Shown one piece after another: positions 25,779 to 33,807 of a stretch of 64,000 nt of DNA; within the stretch, counting starts at the first letter, position 1; each line of letters begins with the position of its first letter. A program made the translations under genes and the position numbers. A model generated the notes under the pieces. That model was not told where the DNA came from, made no database searches, and saw only the letters and a list, made by a program, of their open reading frames with translations. Source of the DNA: WJMT01 sp964599635 (GTDB lineage: Bacteria > Acidobacteriota > Aminicenantia > Aminicenantales > Aminicenantaceae); the NCBI GenBank assembly GCA_964599635.1, contig CAZRGM010000006.1, forward strand, positions 62,001 to 126,000. Reading direction: 5' to 3'.

Positions 25779-25878
25779 GGCTTTCTTTTCTGTTAGAACT
25801 GTATAGAATTTAATGAATTTGTTTTCACGGCTTTCTAGAAGAATCTCACGGTCCTCCAAAAAGAGATTTTCTCCAGGT

Positions 25879-26952
25879 TTAGATCCATTTTTTTCTTTTA
25901 AAATAAAGGATCATGACTAGAGCCACGGCAGCCATAATGCCCAAGACTCCAAAATAGGCAAAACGCCATTTGAGCTCGGGCATGAATTCAAAGTTCATCC
26001 CGTAAATTCCGGCAATAAAGGTCAAAGGTATGAATATAGTTGCAATGATGGTGAGCACTTTCATGACCTCGTTCATGCGGTTGCTTATGGTGGAGAGATA
26101 GGTATCGTGCATACTGAGAATCATATCTCGGTATGTTTCTATGGTTTCAATCACTTGAATGGTATGGTCATAAACATCGCGAAAAAATCGGAGGGTTGGT
26201 TTCTCAATCAGAGGCGATTCTGACTTTTCTAAACTGTTGATCATCTCTCTGAGAGGCCATACGGATTTTCGGAGCCTTATTATTTCTCTCTTGAGAGAGT
26301 GAATTTGCTGCAGCCTGTTTTCATCTGTTTCCCCCGTCAAAGAATCTTCAAGCTGTTCCACTTTATCTCCCAGCTTCTCCAGAATGAGAAAATAATTATC
26401 AACAATAATGTCTGTTATGGAATAGGCCAGGTAATCGGAACCGCTTTTACGAATGCGCCCAAGCCCGTTGATGATTCTATCCCTTATTGGGTTGAATATA
26501 TCACCCTCTTTTTCCTGAAAAGAAAACACATAATTTTTACCCAGGATTAAGCTGACCTGTTCTTCTGAAACATTTTCTTCTTTATCTTCATAAGAAAGCA
26601 TTTTTAAGACAATGAAAATATAATCGTCAAATTTTTCTGCTTTGGGGCGCTGTCGTGGATTCATGATATCCTCTAGAGTCAATGGGTGAATCCCAAAATT
26701 TTTCCCCACTTTTTTTATTAATTCAGCGTCATGGATTCCATCGATGTTGATCCATGTTACAGATTTTTTGTCTTTGAATAGATAACACTCTTCGATACGA
26801 CTGATTTCTTTTTTGGTGAAATTTTTCTCATCATAATCAATGAGGGTTATCTTTATTTTCTTTTCTTCTCTTTCCCCCATATAAACAGGAGTTCCAGGGG
26901 GAAGACCGATTTTGTTTTTTAGTTTTTTTGTGGGCCTGAATATTTTTTTCAT
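25879..26952 (-). CDS. corA: CorA-family magnesium/cobalt channel
   Basis: A 357-residue inner-membrane divalent cation channel. The cytoplasmic domain has WINIDGIHDAELIKKVG and HPLTLEDIMNPRQRPKAEKF typical of CorA, a long stalk helix, and two C-terminal helices. The first is followed by the selectivity signature YGMNFEFMPEL (G-M-N). The C-terminus is basic (FKRKKWI), lying in the cytoplasm. GGAGGG precedes the ATG by three to four bases. No M-box or other magnesium riboswitch is seen in the upstream sequence. Confidence 0.95.
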   Translation of the reverse strand: MKKIFRPTKKLKNKIGLPPGTPVYMGEREEKKIKITLIDYDEKNFTKKEISRIEECYLFKDKKSVTWINIDGIHDAELIKKVGKNFGIHPLTLEDIMNPRQRPKAEKFDDYIFIVLKMLSYEDKEENVSEEQVSLILGKNYVFSFQEKEGDIFNPIRDRIINGLGRIRKSGSDYLAYSITDIIVDNYFLILEKLGDKVEQLEDSLTGETDENRLQQIHSLKREIIRLRKSVWPLREMINSLEKSESPLIEKPTLRFFRDVYDHTIQVIETIETYRDMILSMHDTYLSTISNRMNEVMKVLTIIATIFIPLTFIAGIYGMNFEFMPELKWRFAYFGVLGIMAAVALVMILYFKRKKWI

Positions 26953-27081
26953 TTTCCCTCCTCTTAGTAAAAAAAAGACTTATTGAGTGATTTATTTGAT
27001 TTAATTTTACTACTGAATGACTTATAATAAAAAAAAATTTTATTAAAATCTACGACTAAGGAGATGAAATAACCAACAACA

Positions 27082-27678
27082 ATGGATTCATTCATAAGCA
27101 CAGAACTGTTTAAGTGGGTTGTCCTGCCCATTTTGATCTTTTTAGCGCGTATATTTGATGTTTCTCTTGGAACTCTTCGTATTGTTTTTGTGTCCAGAAG
27201 ACTTAAGTACTTTGCTGCGTTTATAGGTTTTTTCGAAGTCATTATATGGCTTTTTGCTATCAATATCATCATGGATAATTTGAACAATGTGGTGGGATAT
27301 TTAGCTTACGGATTAGGATTTGCATCTGGTAATTACATAGGGATTTGCATCGAGGACCGGCTGGCAGTCGGGAATGCGGTTCTGCGGGTTATTACAAGGA
27401 GAGATGCCACTGAATTAGTTAAGGTTCTTAGAGAGAAGGGATATCCGGTGACAAGAGTGGCTGCAGAGGGAAAGCGGGGTGAGGTCAGTATTATTTTTAT
27501 GGTCATCCGCAGGTGCGATTATGACGAAGTCATCCAAATGTTACAAAAGTATAATCCCAAGGCATTTTACACTCTTGAAGATGTCAGATTAGTCAGTAAA
27601 GGAGAATTTCCCTTTGGAAGAGAACTGAGGGCGAGTCGATGGCCTGGTTCATTTAAGTTCTTTAGAAAGGGAAAATAG
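27082..27678 (+). CDS. UPF0316/DUF2179-DUF5698 membrane protein
   Basis: A 198-residue protein with three N-terminal helices (VVLPILIFLARIFDVSLGTL, then YFAAFIGFFEVIIWLFAINI, and GYLAYGLGFASGNYIGI) matching the UPF0316 family. A C-terminal soluble DUF2179 domain follows (LVKVLREKGYPVTRVAAEGK, then EVSIIFMVIRRCDYDEVIQ). DUF2179 domains resemble PII/CutA-like ligand-binding folds, and the family has been suggested to sense small molecules, but its role is unproven. The tail adds about 20 basic residues. It sits divergently from corA. Confidence 0.9.
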   Translation: MDSFISTELFKWVVLPILIFLARIFDVSLGTLRIVFVSRRLKYFAAFIGFFEVIIWLFAINIIMDNLNNVVGYLAYGLGFASGNYIGICIEDRLAVGNAVLRVITRRDATELVKVLREKGYPVTRVAAEGKRGEVSIIFMVIRRCDYDEVIQMLQKYNPKAFYTLEDVRLVSKGEFPFGRELRASRWPGSFKFFRKGK

Positions 27679-27702
27679 AATGCCGTCCATTGGAACCTTT
27701 GA

Positions 27703-27731
27703 TTGACAATAAATCTTTTTCGTTTTATAAA
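27703..27731 (+). promoter_or_regulatory. Sigma-70-like promoter giving an almost leaderless mRNA
   Basis: TTGACA (27703-27708), a 17-base spacer and TATAAA (27726-27731) are clear. The predicted start (about 27738) is only about four bases before the ATG of the downstream gene. Confidence 0.65.
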
Positions 27732-27741
27732 TAAAGAGAAA

Positions 27742-28836
27742 ATGGGTATCCGAAGGTGTCCTTACTGTAAGGCAATCGTCGAAGAGGGTGAGGAGTACTG
27801 CTCCAACTGTGGAACAAGGCTTATATTTCCCGAAGATGAGGAAATCGAAGAAGAAATTCCCGGAGAAAAAATAATGGATGATGAAGAAGAACAGGAGTTA
27901 GATGCGGAGGAAGAGCAGGAAGAGAAAGAAATAGAGGAAGAGAGTCAAGATTTGGATGAAGAAATGGCATATGAACAGCACAATAAAGAGGAACTGGCAG
28001 AGGAAAAAGATGAGGAAGAAGAATCAGTCAAGAGAACAAAGGGACTCCCTGAGGAAGAGCTGACAGAAGAAAAGGAGATTGAGGAAGAGAATGAGGATAT
28101 GGAAGAAGAGGAGGAGACCCAGCTTGATGATTTGTTTGACAATGAGGAAAGTGAGGATGACACAGAAAAAAGGAGTGAATCTGAATTAAAAACAGAGGAT
28201 CTGCAGAGGGCTCTGGATTCTTCAGAGAAAGAAAAAGAAGAGATAGATTCATTTATTGATTCGTTAAAAAAAGAACGCCAGAAGATTAAAGAGAAGGTTA
28301 AGGAAGTAGAGGGAAGAATTCCAACCTGGGCTGAAGCTCTGAAAGATGAGGAAGATCAAGAAAAGATTGAGAAGCACGAAGAAGAATTTGAAGAAGAAGA
28401 ATTTGAACAGGAGTCTTTTGAGGAATTGGATGTTGATAAAGAAGGAATTATCGATGAAGCCGTGACTGAAACTGATGAGTTTGAGGAGGAACAGATTGCC
28501 TCTGAGACCGAAGATCAACAAGAAGAGCTTCCTTTTTATGAGGATAAAGAGAGAAGGCTGAAAAAAGAAAGAGTCAAGATTTATGACAGATCTCCCATTA
28601 AGGTTTCAGCCTGGATTAAGTCGCGCTTATTTGACCTTCTTTTTATTGCAGGCTTGTGGTTTATCACTTTGTGGATTGCTTCTTATTTGACTTCTGTCAG
28701 TATTTTCCAAATCATCTCCAATTCAGCGTTGGCTGTGATCGTCTTTTTTGTCATACTGCTTTCTATCTATTTATTTTTCTTTATGTTTTTTCTTGGAGAG
28801 ACCCTAGGAGACTATGTATTCCAAAAACAGGATTAG
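27742..28836 (+). CDS. Zinc-ribbon / acidic coiled-coil / RDD-like membrane protein
   Basis: A 364-residue protein with three parts. Residues 6-23 form a zinc ribbon (C-P-Y-C and C-S-N-C). Residues about 30-275 are an extraordinarily Glu-rich, repetitive, highly acidic region, likely extended helix or disordered. Residues about 280-364 hold two or three hydrophobic helices introduced by SPIKVSAWIKSRLFDLLFI, like the RDD family. The start was set at the ATG giving the zinc ribbon; the longer frame from 27703 begins inside the promoter. A predicted short leader and lack of a Shine-Dalgarno suggest leaderless translation. The function is unknown; a membrane-tethered scaffold or cation-binding role is possible. 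Confidence 0.75.
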   Translation: MGIRRCPYCKAIVEEGEEYCSNCGTRLIFPEDEEIEEEIPGEKIMDDEEEQELDAEEEQEEKEIEEESQDLDEEMAYEQHNKEELAEEKDEEEESVKRTKGLPEEELTEEKEIEEENEDMEEEEETQLDDLFDNEESEDDTEKRSESELKTEDLQRALDSSEKEKEEIDSFIDSLKKERQKIKEKVKEVEGRIPTWAEALKDEEDQEKIEKHEEEFEEEEFEQESFEELDVDKEGIIDEAVTETDEFEEEQIASETEDQQEELPFYEDKERRLKKERVKIYDRSPIKVSAWIKSRLFDLLFIAGLWFITLWIASYLTSVSIFQIISNSALAVIVFFVILLSIYLFFFMFFLGETLGDYVFQKQD

Positions 28837-28867
28837 CATGGACTCTTCCTGAAATAGGTATACCTAA

Positions 28868-28890
28868 AATAACCTGAATGATTCATGATA
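28868..28890 (+). repeat. Solo end of the dispersed palindromic repeat
   Basis: ATAACCTGAATGATTCATGA matches the outer end. It lies between two convergent genes. Confidence 0.55.
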
Positions 28891-28923
28891 AAAGTTATGG
28901 CTGAAATAAAATGAGGGATAAGG

Positions 28924-29646
28924 TCATAACTTAAAGTTTTCACCAAGAAATTTTTGTTTTGCTCTTTTATCTGAGGAAATCTTTTGAGGTGTTCCTTCTG
29001 CTAGGATTTCTCCTCTGTCTATGACATAGGCATAATCAGTGATTTTTAAAGTATCTCTCACATTATGATCAGATACAAGGATTCCTATCCCTTTGTTTTT
29101 TAGATTTTCTAATATTTTTTGAAGATCAATTATGGTCAGTGGATCAATTCCTGTGAAGGGTTCGTCTAGGAGAAGAAATTTGGGCTTAAGAATCAGAGCA
29201 CGGCAGATTTCAAGCCTTCTTCTCTCACCTCCTGATAGGCTGTGAGCGGATTGCTTGGCCAGGGAAAGAAGCCCTAATTCTGATAAAAGGTTGGCTGTTA
29301 TTTTTTTTAGTTCGTCTTGAGGATAACCTTTAAGGCCCAGGATCATTTTAAGATTATTTTCAACATTCGTCTTCCTGAATACAGAATTTTCTTGAGGAAG
29401 ATAAACAATGCCCTTTTCTGACCTCTGACTGGTGGAAAGATCTGATATATCCTCGTTATCGAGAAAGATAGATCCTTTATCAGGCATGGTTAATCCTGAG
29501 ACCATGCGGAAGGTGGTTGTTTTCCCAGCTCCGTTTCTACCCAAGAGGCCGGCGATAAAGTTGGATTTGACTTTGATACAGAGATCTTTCACCACTAGAC
29601 GCTGGTTAAAGCTCTTCCTTAAATTTTCAGCCTTTAAAGTTGACAT
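28924..29646 (-). CDS. lptB: LPS export ABC transporter ATP-binding protein LptB
   Basis: A 240-residue ABC ATPase: Walker A GLLGRNGAGKTTTFRM, the Q-loop region VYLPQENSVFRK (the LptB form), signature LSGGERRRLEICRALILKP, Walker B FLLLDEPFTGIDPLT and H-loop His in LVSDHNVRDTL. These strings are characteristic of LptB, which powers lipopolysaccharide extraction from the inner membrane with LptF/G. No other lpt gene is present here. Its consensus-like promoter is at 29677-29705. Its presence supports a Gram-negative envelope. Confidence 0.92.
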   Translation of the reverse strand: MSTLKAENLRKSFNQRLVVKDLCIKVKSNFIAGLLGRNGAGKTTTFRMVSGLTMPDKGSIFLDNEDISDLSTSQRSEKGIVYLPQENSVFRKTNVENNLKMILGLKGYPQDELKKITANLLSELGLLSLAKQSAHSLSGGERRRLEICRALILKPKFLLLDEPFTGIDPLTIIDLQKILENLKNKGIGILVSDHNVRDTLKITDYAYVIDRGEILAEGTPQKISSDKRAKQKFLGENFKL

Positions 29647-29676
29647 TTTTTTAATTTTTATTATTCAGTTAAAATA

Positions 29677-29705
29677 ATACTAAGATTCCAGAGAATAGGT
29701 GTCAA
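29677..29705 (-). promoter_or_regulatory. Promoter of lptB
   Basis: Minus strand: TTGACA (29705-29700), a 17-base spacer and TAGTAT (29682-29677), about 31 bases before the lptB ATG. Confidence 0.65.
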
Positions 29706-29711
29706 GATATA

Positions 29712-30566
29712 ATGAAGAAAGTCATCAGTGCCTCCAGAAGAACTGATCTGGTTGCCTTTTTTTCAGAATGGTTGAGTGAAAGCTTAAAAAAAGAGAAGGC
29801 TTTTGTCATTGGACCCTCTGGCCATAATTATTCAGTTGATTTAAGTCCGGAGAAGGTTCATACCTTAGTGCTCTGGTCAAAGAATTTTTCAAACCTGATC
29901 AATGATAGAAACGGTTTACTCAAAAGCATAAAAAAATACGAACAAATTTATCTTCATTTTACCATAACAGGTCTTGGGGGTACTTTTATTGAAAAAGGGG
30001 CCCCCTATCCTGAAACAGCCATTAGCCAGTTGGACAGATTGATAGAAATAGCAGAGAGTCCTCGAAGAATTTCAGTGAGATTTGACCCCGTTGTTTTTTG
30101 GAAGCAGGGAGAGAGCCGCTGCTCTAATATTCAGTTTTTTGAAAAGTTAGCTCCCGAAATCAGCTTACGAAAAATCAAGGATGTCAGATTCAGTTTTGTT
30201 CAATGGTATGGAAAAGCTAAAAGAAGAGCTCAGAAACATCATTTCCGATATATAGATCCCCCTGAGGAGAAAAAGATTGAATGGGCCAAATATTTGGCCG
30301 AAACGGCCTTAAAATGGGAATTGAATCTTTATGCATGCAGCCAGAGATTTCTGACTGTTGTCAAGGGAATCAGCCCGTCATCCTGTATTGATGGCGCTTT
30401 ATTACAAAAGCTTCATCCCAGAAAGGAACCGGCCTCTTTAAAAAAAGATAAAACCCAAAGGAAGGAATGTGGGTGTACAGAGTCCATAGATATCGGAAGT
30501 TATACGCAGAGATGTCCTCATGCTTGTTTATACTGCTATGCCAACCCCTCTATGGGTGATTCATAA
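29712..30566 (+). CDS. DUF1848 protein with C-terminal CX3CX2C cluster
   Basis: A 284-residue protein beginning KKVISASRRTDLVAFFSEW, the signature start of DUF1848. Further landmarks are VHTLVLWSKNFSNLIND, LHFTITGLGG and RISVRFDPVVFW. The C-terminus carries a cysteine-rich segment with C268-x3-C272-x2-C275 (CPHACLYCYANP), the spacing of a radical SAM iron-sulfur site, placed unusually at the end rather than the start of a barrel. An additional CGC precedes it. The family is widespread in anaerobes and has no assigned reaction. The start is immediately beside the lptB promoter, with no clear Shine-Dalgarno. Confidence 0.88.
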   Translation: MKKVISASRRTDLVAFFSEWLSESLKKEKAFVIGPSGHNYSVDLSPEKVHTLVLWSKNFSNLINDRNGLLKSIKKYEQIYLHFTITGLGGTFIEKGAPYPETAISQLDRLIEIAESPRRISVRFDPVVFWKQGESRCSNIQFFEKLAPEISLRKIKDVRFSFVQWYGKAKRRAQKHHFRYIDPPEEKKIEWAKYLAETALKWELNLYACSQRFLTVVKGISPSSCIDGALLQKLHPRKEPASLKKDKTQRKECGCTESIDIGSYTQRCPHACLYCYANPSMGDS

Positions 30567-30639
30567 AATCAGCCTGCACATAAATCTATTCTCTCATGAT
30601 TGATTCTCTTTTGATATTCTGTCAGAAAACAGAATTTAT

Positions 30640-30800
30640 ATCTTTATTTGTGTTTTTTATTTTAATTGAATGCAGACTGATTTTACCTTTCAGGCGAGCC
30701 GATCTGAAATTCAGGCATGGCTTATGCTCCCTTCAGATTTTTAACGCCATTCTTCGCCCTGTGTTTTCGGCTGCTGCGCAACTCCCCCCCGTCCGTGGGT
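30640..30800 (+). repeat. Partial, rearranged copy of the dispersed element
   Basis: The left block resembles the core-to-tail junction of the copies at 11080 and 62870 (the CGAGCCGATCT stretch). The right block CGCCATTCTTCGC and CGGCTGCTGCGCAACTCCCC matches 814-861. A hairpin with the stem ATCTGAA/TTCAGAT sits between them. Confidence 0.6.
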
Positions 30801-30960
30801 CAGACATGCTCCCAGCTCAGCTCCGCTGAATTCCCTCAAACACAGCCCTCAGAAGGCTAAATCTTCAATGTCGCTTCAGCCACACCTGAATTTCATGAAG
30901 CTGTGCGTTGTTAATGGTTAGAATATCTAACATTGATTATTTACTATTCTAGATTCCTGT

Positions 30961-31107
30961 AGAGGGAGAAGGGCAAGGGATGAGGAATCCCCTGTGAGGG
31001 CTGAGCGGGCATGGTTCCTCTTTAGAGGAGAGCGAAGACCGAGCGGGAGTGAGATTCATCGCTGGTGAATCGAACGGGTGATGAATCCCTTGCCCTTTCC
31101 CTCTCAT
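30961..31107. mobile_element. MITE-like element with long terminal inverted repeats
   Basis: GAGGGAGAAGGGCAAGGGAT at the left end and ATCCCTTGCCCTTTCCCTC at the right end are near-perfect inverted repeats of about 20 bases, about 147 bases apart end to end. The interior has further GC-rich complementary tracts and no reading frame. The form is that of a miniature inverted-repeat element or a large structured RNA. A single copy is visible in this window. Confidence 0.6.
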
Positions 31108-31188
31108 AAGGTAAAGCTAAGTTATACCTGAATTTCATGAGGGGAAGAATAAGGAAATCAAAGTAGTGAGATTATTTGATTTTAGATT

Positions 31189-31692
31189 TTACTTTATTTG
31201 GATGCCTTCAAGATGGAGGAGATATTTTTTCAGGTCAAGCCCTGCTCCGAATCCTCCCAAAGTGCCGTTTGTTCTTATGATTCTATGGCAGGGGACAGCA
31301 ATGAGAAATGGATTTTTCCCCAGTGCATGGCCAACACATCGGTATCCTTTATGATTTAATTTTTGAGCGATGGATTTATAAGTTTCTGTGCATCCATAAG
31401 GAACTTTTTGTGTTGTCTCCCAAATTTTTTTCTGAAAAGGAGTTCCTGATGAGAAATCAAATTTTAGTAAAGAGAAATCAACAGGATGACCCTCAAAATA
31501 ATGAATGAACAATTCGGTTTCCAGGGAGAATTTTTTTTTATTTTTTATGAGATGGATTTTTGATTTTTCATACTGATGGAGAATGGATTCAACAGAGTTT
31601 TTGTTTTTTGCATATTTTATCTTTTGAAGACCGGCATGATTTTTTATCAGGAGAAGGAAACCTCTTTCAAATAAGATCAAAGTGTAATACAA
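31189..31692 (-). CDS. ogt: Methylated-DNA-protein-cysteine methyltransferase
   Basis: A 167-residue Ogt/AGT-type suicide protein that removes alkyl groups from O6-alkylguanine. The active site VPCHRII has the acceptor Cys135. TPFQKKIWETTQKVPYG and SIAQKLNHKGYRCVGHALG are the DNA-binding helix region, and GTLGGFGAGLDLKKYLL the C-terminal motif. Its start lies nine bases after the end of the phosphoesterase gene, so it is the last gene of the rpsU-lipA-phosphoesterase-ogt operon. Confidence 0.95.
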   Translation of the reverse strand: MYYTLILFERGFLLLIKNHAGLQKIKYAKNKNSVESILHQYEKSKIHLIKNKKKFSLETELFIHYFEGHPVDFSLLKFDFSSGTPFQKKIWETTQKVPYGCTETYKSIAQKLNHKGYRCVGHALGKNPFLIAVPCHRIIRTNGTLGGFGAGLDLKKYLLHLEGIQIK

Positions 31693-31701
31693 AGTTATCT
31701 T

Positions 31702-32442
31702 TTATACCCCCAGTGAGAGCCTTTCAGCAAGGGAGGGAGGTAGACCTGCCTCCCTTATTTTATTTTGAGCTTTTTTTATATCGTATTTCATTCTGTAAAA
31801 GGTTACTTTTCTTTGATCAGATTCGTAAATGGCACAAGCAGCAAGGCTGTTTCTATCTCTGGGTTGTCCTACTGAACCCGGATTGATAAGGTATTTTATG
31901 CTTTTTTCCAAAACCACTTCGTTGCTTTCTCCAGACATGTAATCCCCTCTAACCAAATTGTTTTTTAACGAATAAACAAAAGGAAGATGAGTGTGACCAA
32001 AAAAATTAACAGAAGTTTTTAGATAAACAAATGCTTCTGCGGCATCCATCTCTCCGAATATATAATAATCCTCATCAAAGGGAGCTCCATGACATAGGGT
32101 GATGTCTTTTTGGATAGTGAGAGGCCCTTTTTTCATTTGAGAAAGAAAATGCATATTTTCATCAGATATGTTCTTTTGGGTCCATATTATAGCGGCCGCA
32201 GCGATTGAATTAAATCCTTCCAAAGAGTTGATGTGGGCCACTGCTTTATCATGATTGCCTCGGATATAGGTAATTTTTTTTATAGCCCGGATTTTATTGA
32301 TGACTTTTTCAGGATCAGCTCCATAGCCTACCAGGTCCCCTAAGAGAATATAGCGGTCAATGCTTTTCTTTTCAGCAAAATCCATAATGCTCTCAAGTGC
32401 TTCCAGATTTCCATGGATGTCCGAAAATACCAGATAACGCAT
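31702..32442 (-). CDS. Metallophosphoesterase (YfcE-like)
   Basis: A 246-residue calcineurin-fold phosphoesterase with the expected metal-site motifs in order: FSDIHGNLEALES (D-x-H), LGDLVGYGADP (G-D-x-V), YIRGNHDKAV (G-N-H-D/E), TLCHGAPFDE (H) and FFGHTHLP (G-H-x-H). This architecture hydrolyses phosphodiesters or phosphomonoesters with two metals; the substrate is unknown. It starts one base after the lipA stop codon, indicating translational coupling. Confidence 0.92.
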   Translation of the reverse strand: MRYLVFSDIHGNLEALESIMDFAEKKSIDRYILLGDLVGYGADPEKVINKIRAIKKITYIRGNHDKAVAHINSLEGFNSIAAAAIIWTQKNISDENMHFLSQMKKGPLTIQKDITLCHGAPFDEDYYIFGEMDAAEAFVYLKTSVNFFGHTHLPFVYSLKNNLVRGDYMSGESNEVVLEKSIKYLINPGSVGQPRDRNSLAACAIYESDQRKVTFYRMKYDIKKAQNKIREAGLPPSLAERLSLGV

Positions 32443-32443
32443 T

Positions 32444-33328
32444 TCAGTTCTCTTCCATTAAGCGATTGTATAACTCGTGAGCCCTATAAGAACTTCTCAC
32501 TAAGGGTCCTGATTCGACTTGTCTGAAGCCCATTTCTAAGGCTTTGTTTTTCAGAACGTTGAATTCATTTGGGCTGTAATATTTGTGGACCGGAAGGTTC
32601 GATTTAGTTGCCTGGAGATACTGTCCGATCGTTAATAGGTCACAGGACACAATTCTCAGGTCTTTCAGTGTTTGAATGATTTGTTGATAACTCTCTCCGA
32701 GACCGACCATAATTCCTGATTTCGTATAGGCTCCTATTTCTTTTGCTCTTTCGAGCAGTTTTAATGAACGAAAGTAAAAGCTTGGCCTTCTATTGATAGA
32801 GGGGTAAAGAGGGTAAGGAACTTCCAGATTATGATTTATGATAGAAGGCCTGCTTTTGATCACAGTTTTTAAAGCTTCTGTATCGCCTCTGAAATCTGGG
32901 ATAAGAACTTCTACTTTTACATCAGGAGATTTTTCTTTGACTGCCGTAACTGTTTCAGCAAAAAAAGTGGCCCCGCCATCCTTAAGGTCATCCCGAGTAA
33001 CAGATGTGATCACAGCGTATTTGAGTCCCATAGCTTCAACAGCTTCAGCGACTCGAGCGGGTTCTTTGGGGGACAAGTCTTTGGGTTTTCCTGATTTGAC
33101 CGCACAGAATCGGCAGTTTCGGGTACAAATATCCCCCATGATCAAGAAGGTCGCTGTTTTTTTGGACCAGCATTCAGAGATATTGGGACATTTTGCACTC
33201 TGACAGATGGTATGAAGCCCTTTTTTGTTTAATAAAGCAGAAACTTCAAAAAAATTTTTGTGAGTAGGCAATTTAACCTTCAGCCATGAAGGTTTTTTCG
33301 TTCTGAGTATCTCTCCTGAGATTTCCAC
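32444..33328 (-). CDS. lipA: Lipoyl synthase LipA
   Basis: A 294-residue radical SAM enzyme that inserts two sulfurs into protein-bound octanoyl groups. The auxiliary cluster motif C-x4-C-x5-C is present (CQSAKCPNISEC), the radical SAM motif is CTRNCRFC, and the serine ligand motif near the C-terminus is RSSYRA. The length is normal. It implies lipoate-dependent complexes (pyruvate or glycine cleavage type). It lies 54 bases downstream of rpsU on the same strand and heads a tight block with the phosphoesterase and ogt. Confidence 0.97.
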   Translation of the reverse strand: MEISGEILRTKKPSWLKVKLPTHKNFFEVSALLNKKGLHTICQSAKCPNISECWSKKTATFLIMGDICTRNCRFCAVKSGKPKDLSPKEPARVAEAVEAMGLKYAVITSVTRDDLKDGGATFFAETVTAVKEKSPDVKVEVLIPDFRGDTEALKTVIKSRPSIINHNLEVPYPLYPSINRRPSFYFRSLKLLERAKEIGAYTKSGIMVGLGESYQQIIQTLKDLRIVSCDLLTIGQYLQATKSNLPVHKYYSPNEFNVLKNKALEMGFRQVESGPLVRSSYRAHELYNRLMEEN

Positions 33329-33382
33329 TGATTTCTTTGTTTGTTTGAATTGAGAGGAGAACCTTGTATGAAATCGGAGGTG

Positions 33383-33601
33383 TCAATAAAAATTGGTCTG
33401 ACGCTCTCTTCTCAGACGTCTTCTCATTCGCTTTTTTGCTTGAGCTTCTTTCAGCCGTTTTCTCTCGCCTGGTTTAATGTATACAGAGTGTTTTTTAATT
33501 TCCTTTATTATAGATTCCTGTTGTACTTTTCTTTTGAATCTTTTTAAGGCTGTTTCAATATTTTCACCTTCTTCAACAACTACAAATGCCAATAAATTCA
33601 C
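33383..33601 (-). CDS. rpsU: 30S ribosomal protein bS21
   Basis: A 72-residue basic protein: LAFVVVEEGENIETALKRFK, then EIKKHSVYIKPGERKR and the Arg-rich C-terminus MRRRLRRERQ are classic bS21. GGAGGTGA precedes the ATG by six bases, an excellent ribosome binding site. The gene has its own strong promoter and probably leads the lipA operon. Confidence 0.96.
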   Translation of the reverse strand: MNLLAFVVVEEGENIETALKRFKRKVQQESIIKEIKKHSVYIKPGERKRLKEAQAKKRMRRRLRRERQTNFY

Positions 33602-33623
33602 CTCCTTATCTCAAGGTACAGAT

Positions 33624-33652
33624 TTTATAACGAATTTAGGCTCGAATGTCAA
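33624..33652 (-). promoter_or_regulatory. Promoter of rpsU (and probably lipA operon)
   Basis: Minus strand: TTGACA (33652-33647), a 17-base spacer and TATAAA (33629-33624). The predicted start is near 33617, just upstream of the strong ribosome binding site. Confidence 0.75.
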
Positions 33653-33683
33653 CCCTAAGGTGAAATCCTGCATGGGCTTAGTT

Positions 33684-33712
33684 TTGACAACCAAAGTTCC
33701 CTGTGTTATAAG
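33684..33712 (+). promoter_or_regulatory. Promoter of the TonB-dependent receptor gene
   Basis: TTGACA (33684-33689), a 17-base spacer and TATAAG (33707-33712). It stands back to back with the rpsU promoter, 31 bases apart. The predicted leader is about 90 bases. Confidence 0.7.
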
Positions 33713-33807
33713 TTCTGTCAGTATAATTCACATAATATTTCAGCTTTTTTGGAATAGAAGAATTGATCATAGAAGGGGAAGATGAGACAAAATTTTGAGA
33801 GGTTTCC

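Larger units (their letters stand above)
30567..31188. other. 622-bp non-coding region with repeat modules
   Basis: No gene is supported here. Positions about 30640-30800 share two blocks with the dispersed element: ATTTTAATT...TTTTACCTTTCAGGCGAGCCGATCT-like sequence, and a CGCCATTCTTCGC...CGGCTGCTGC tail. Between them ATCTGAA (30702-30708) pairs with TTCAGAT (30734-30740). ACCTGAATTTCATGA occurs twice (about 30888 and 31127). Positions 30961-31107 form a separate palindrome-ended element, listed separately. The region is more GC-rich than its flanks. Confidence 0.6.

Noticed and set aside
27945..28252. Ser-rich and Leu-rich minus-strand frames
   Set aside because: They are antisense shadows of the Glu-rich codons of the zinc-ribbon/RDD protein.
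31710..31745. GC-rich stem GGGAGG...CCTCCC as a terminator
   Set aside because: It lies inside the coding end of the phosphoesterase gene, and ogt follows on the same transcript.
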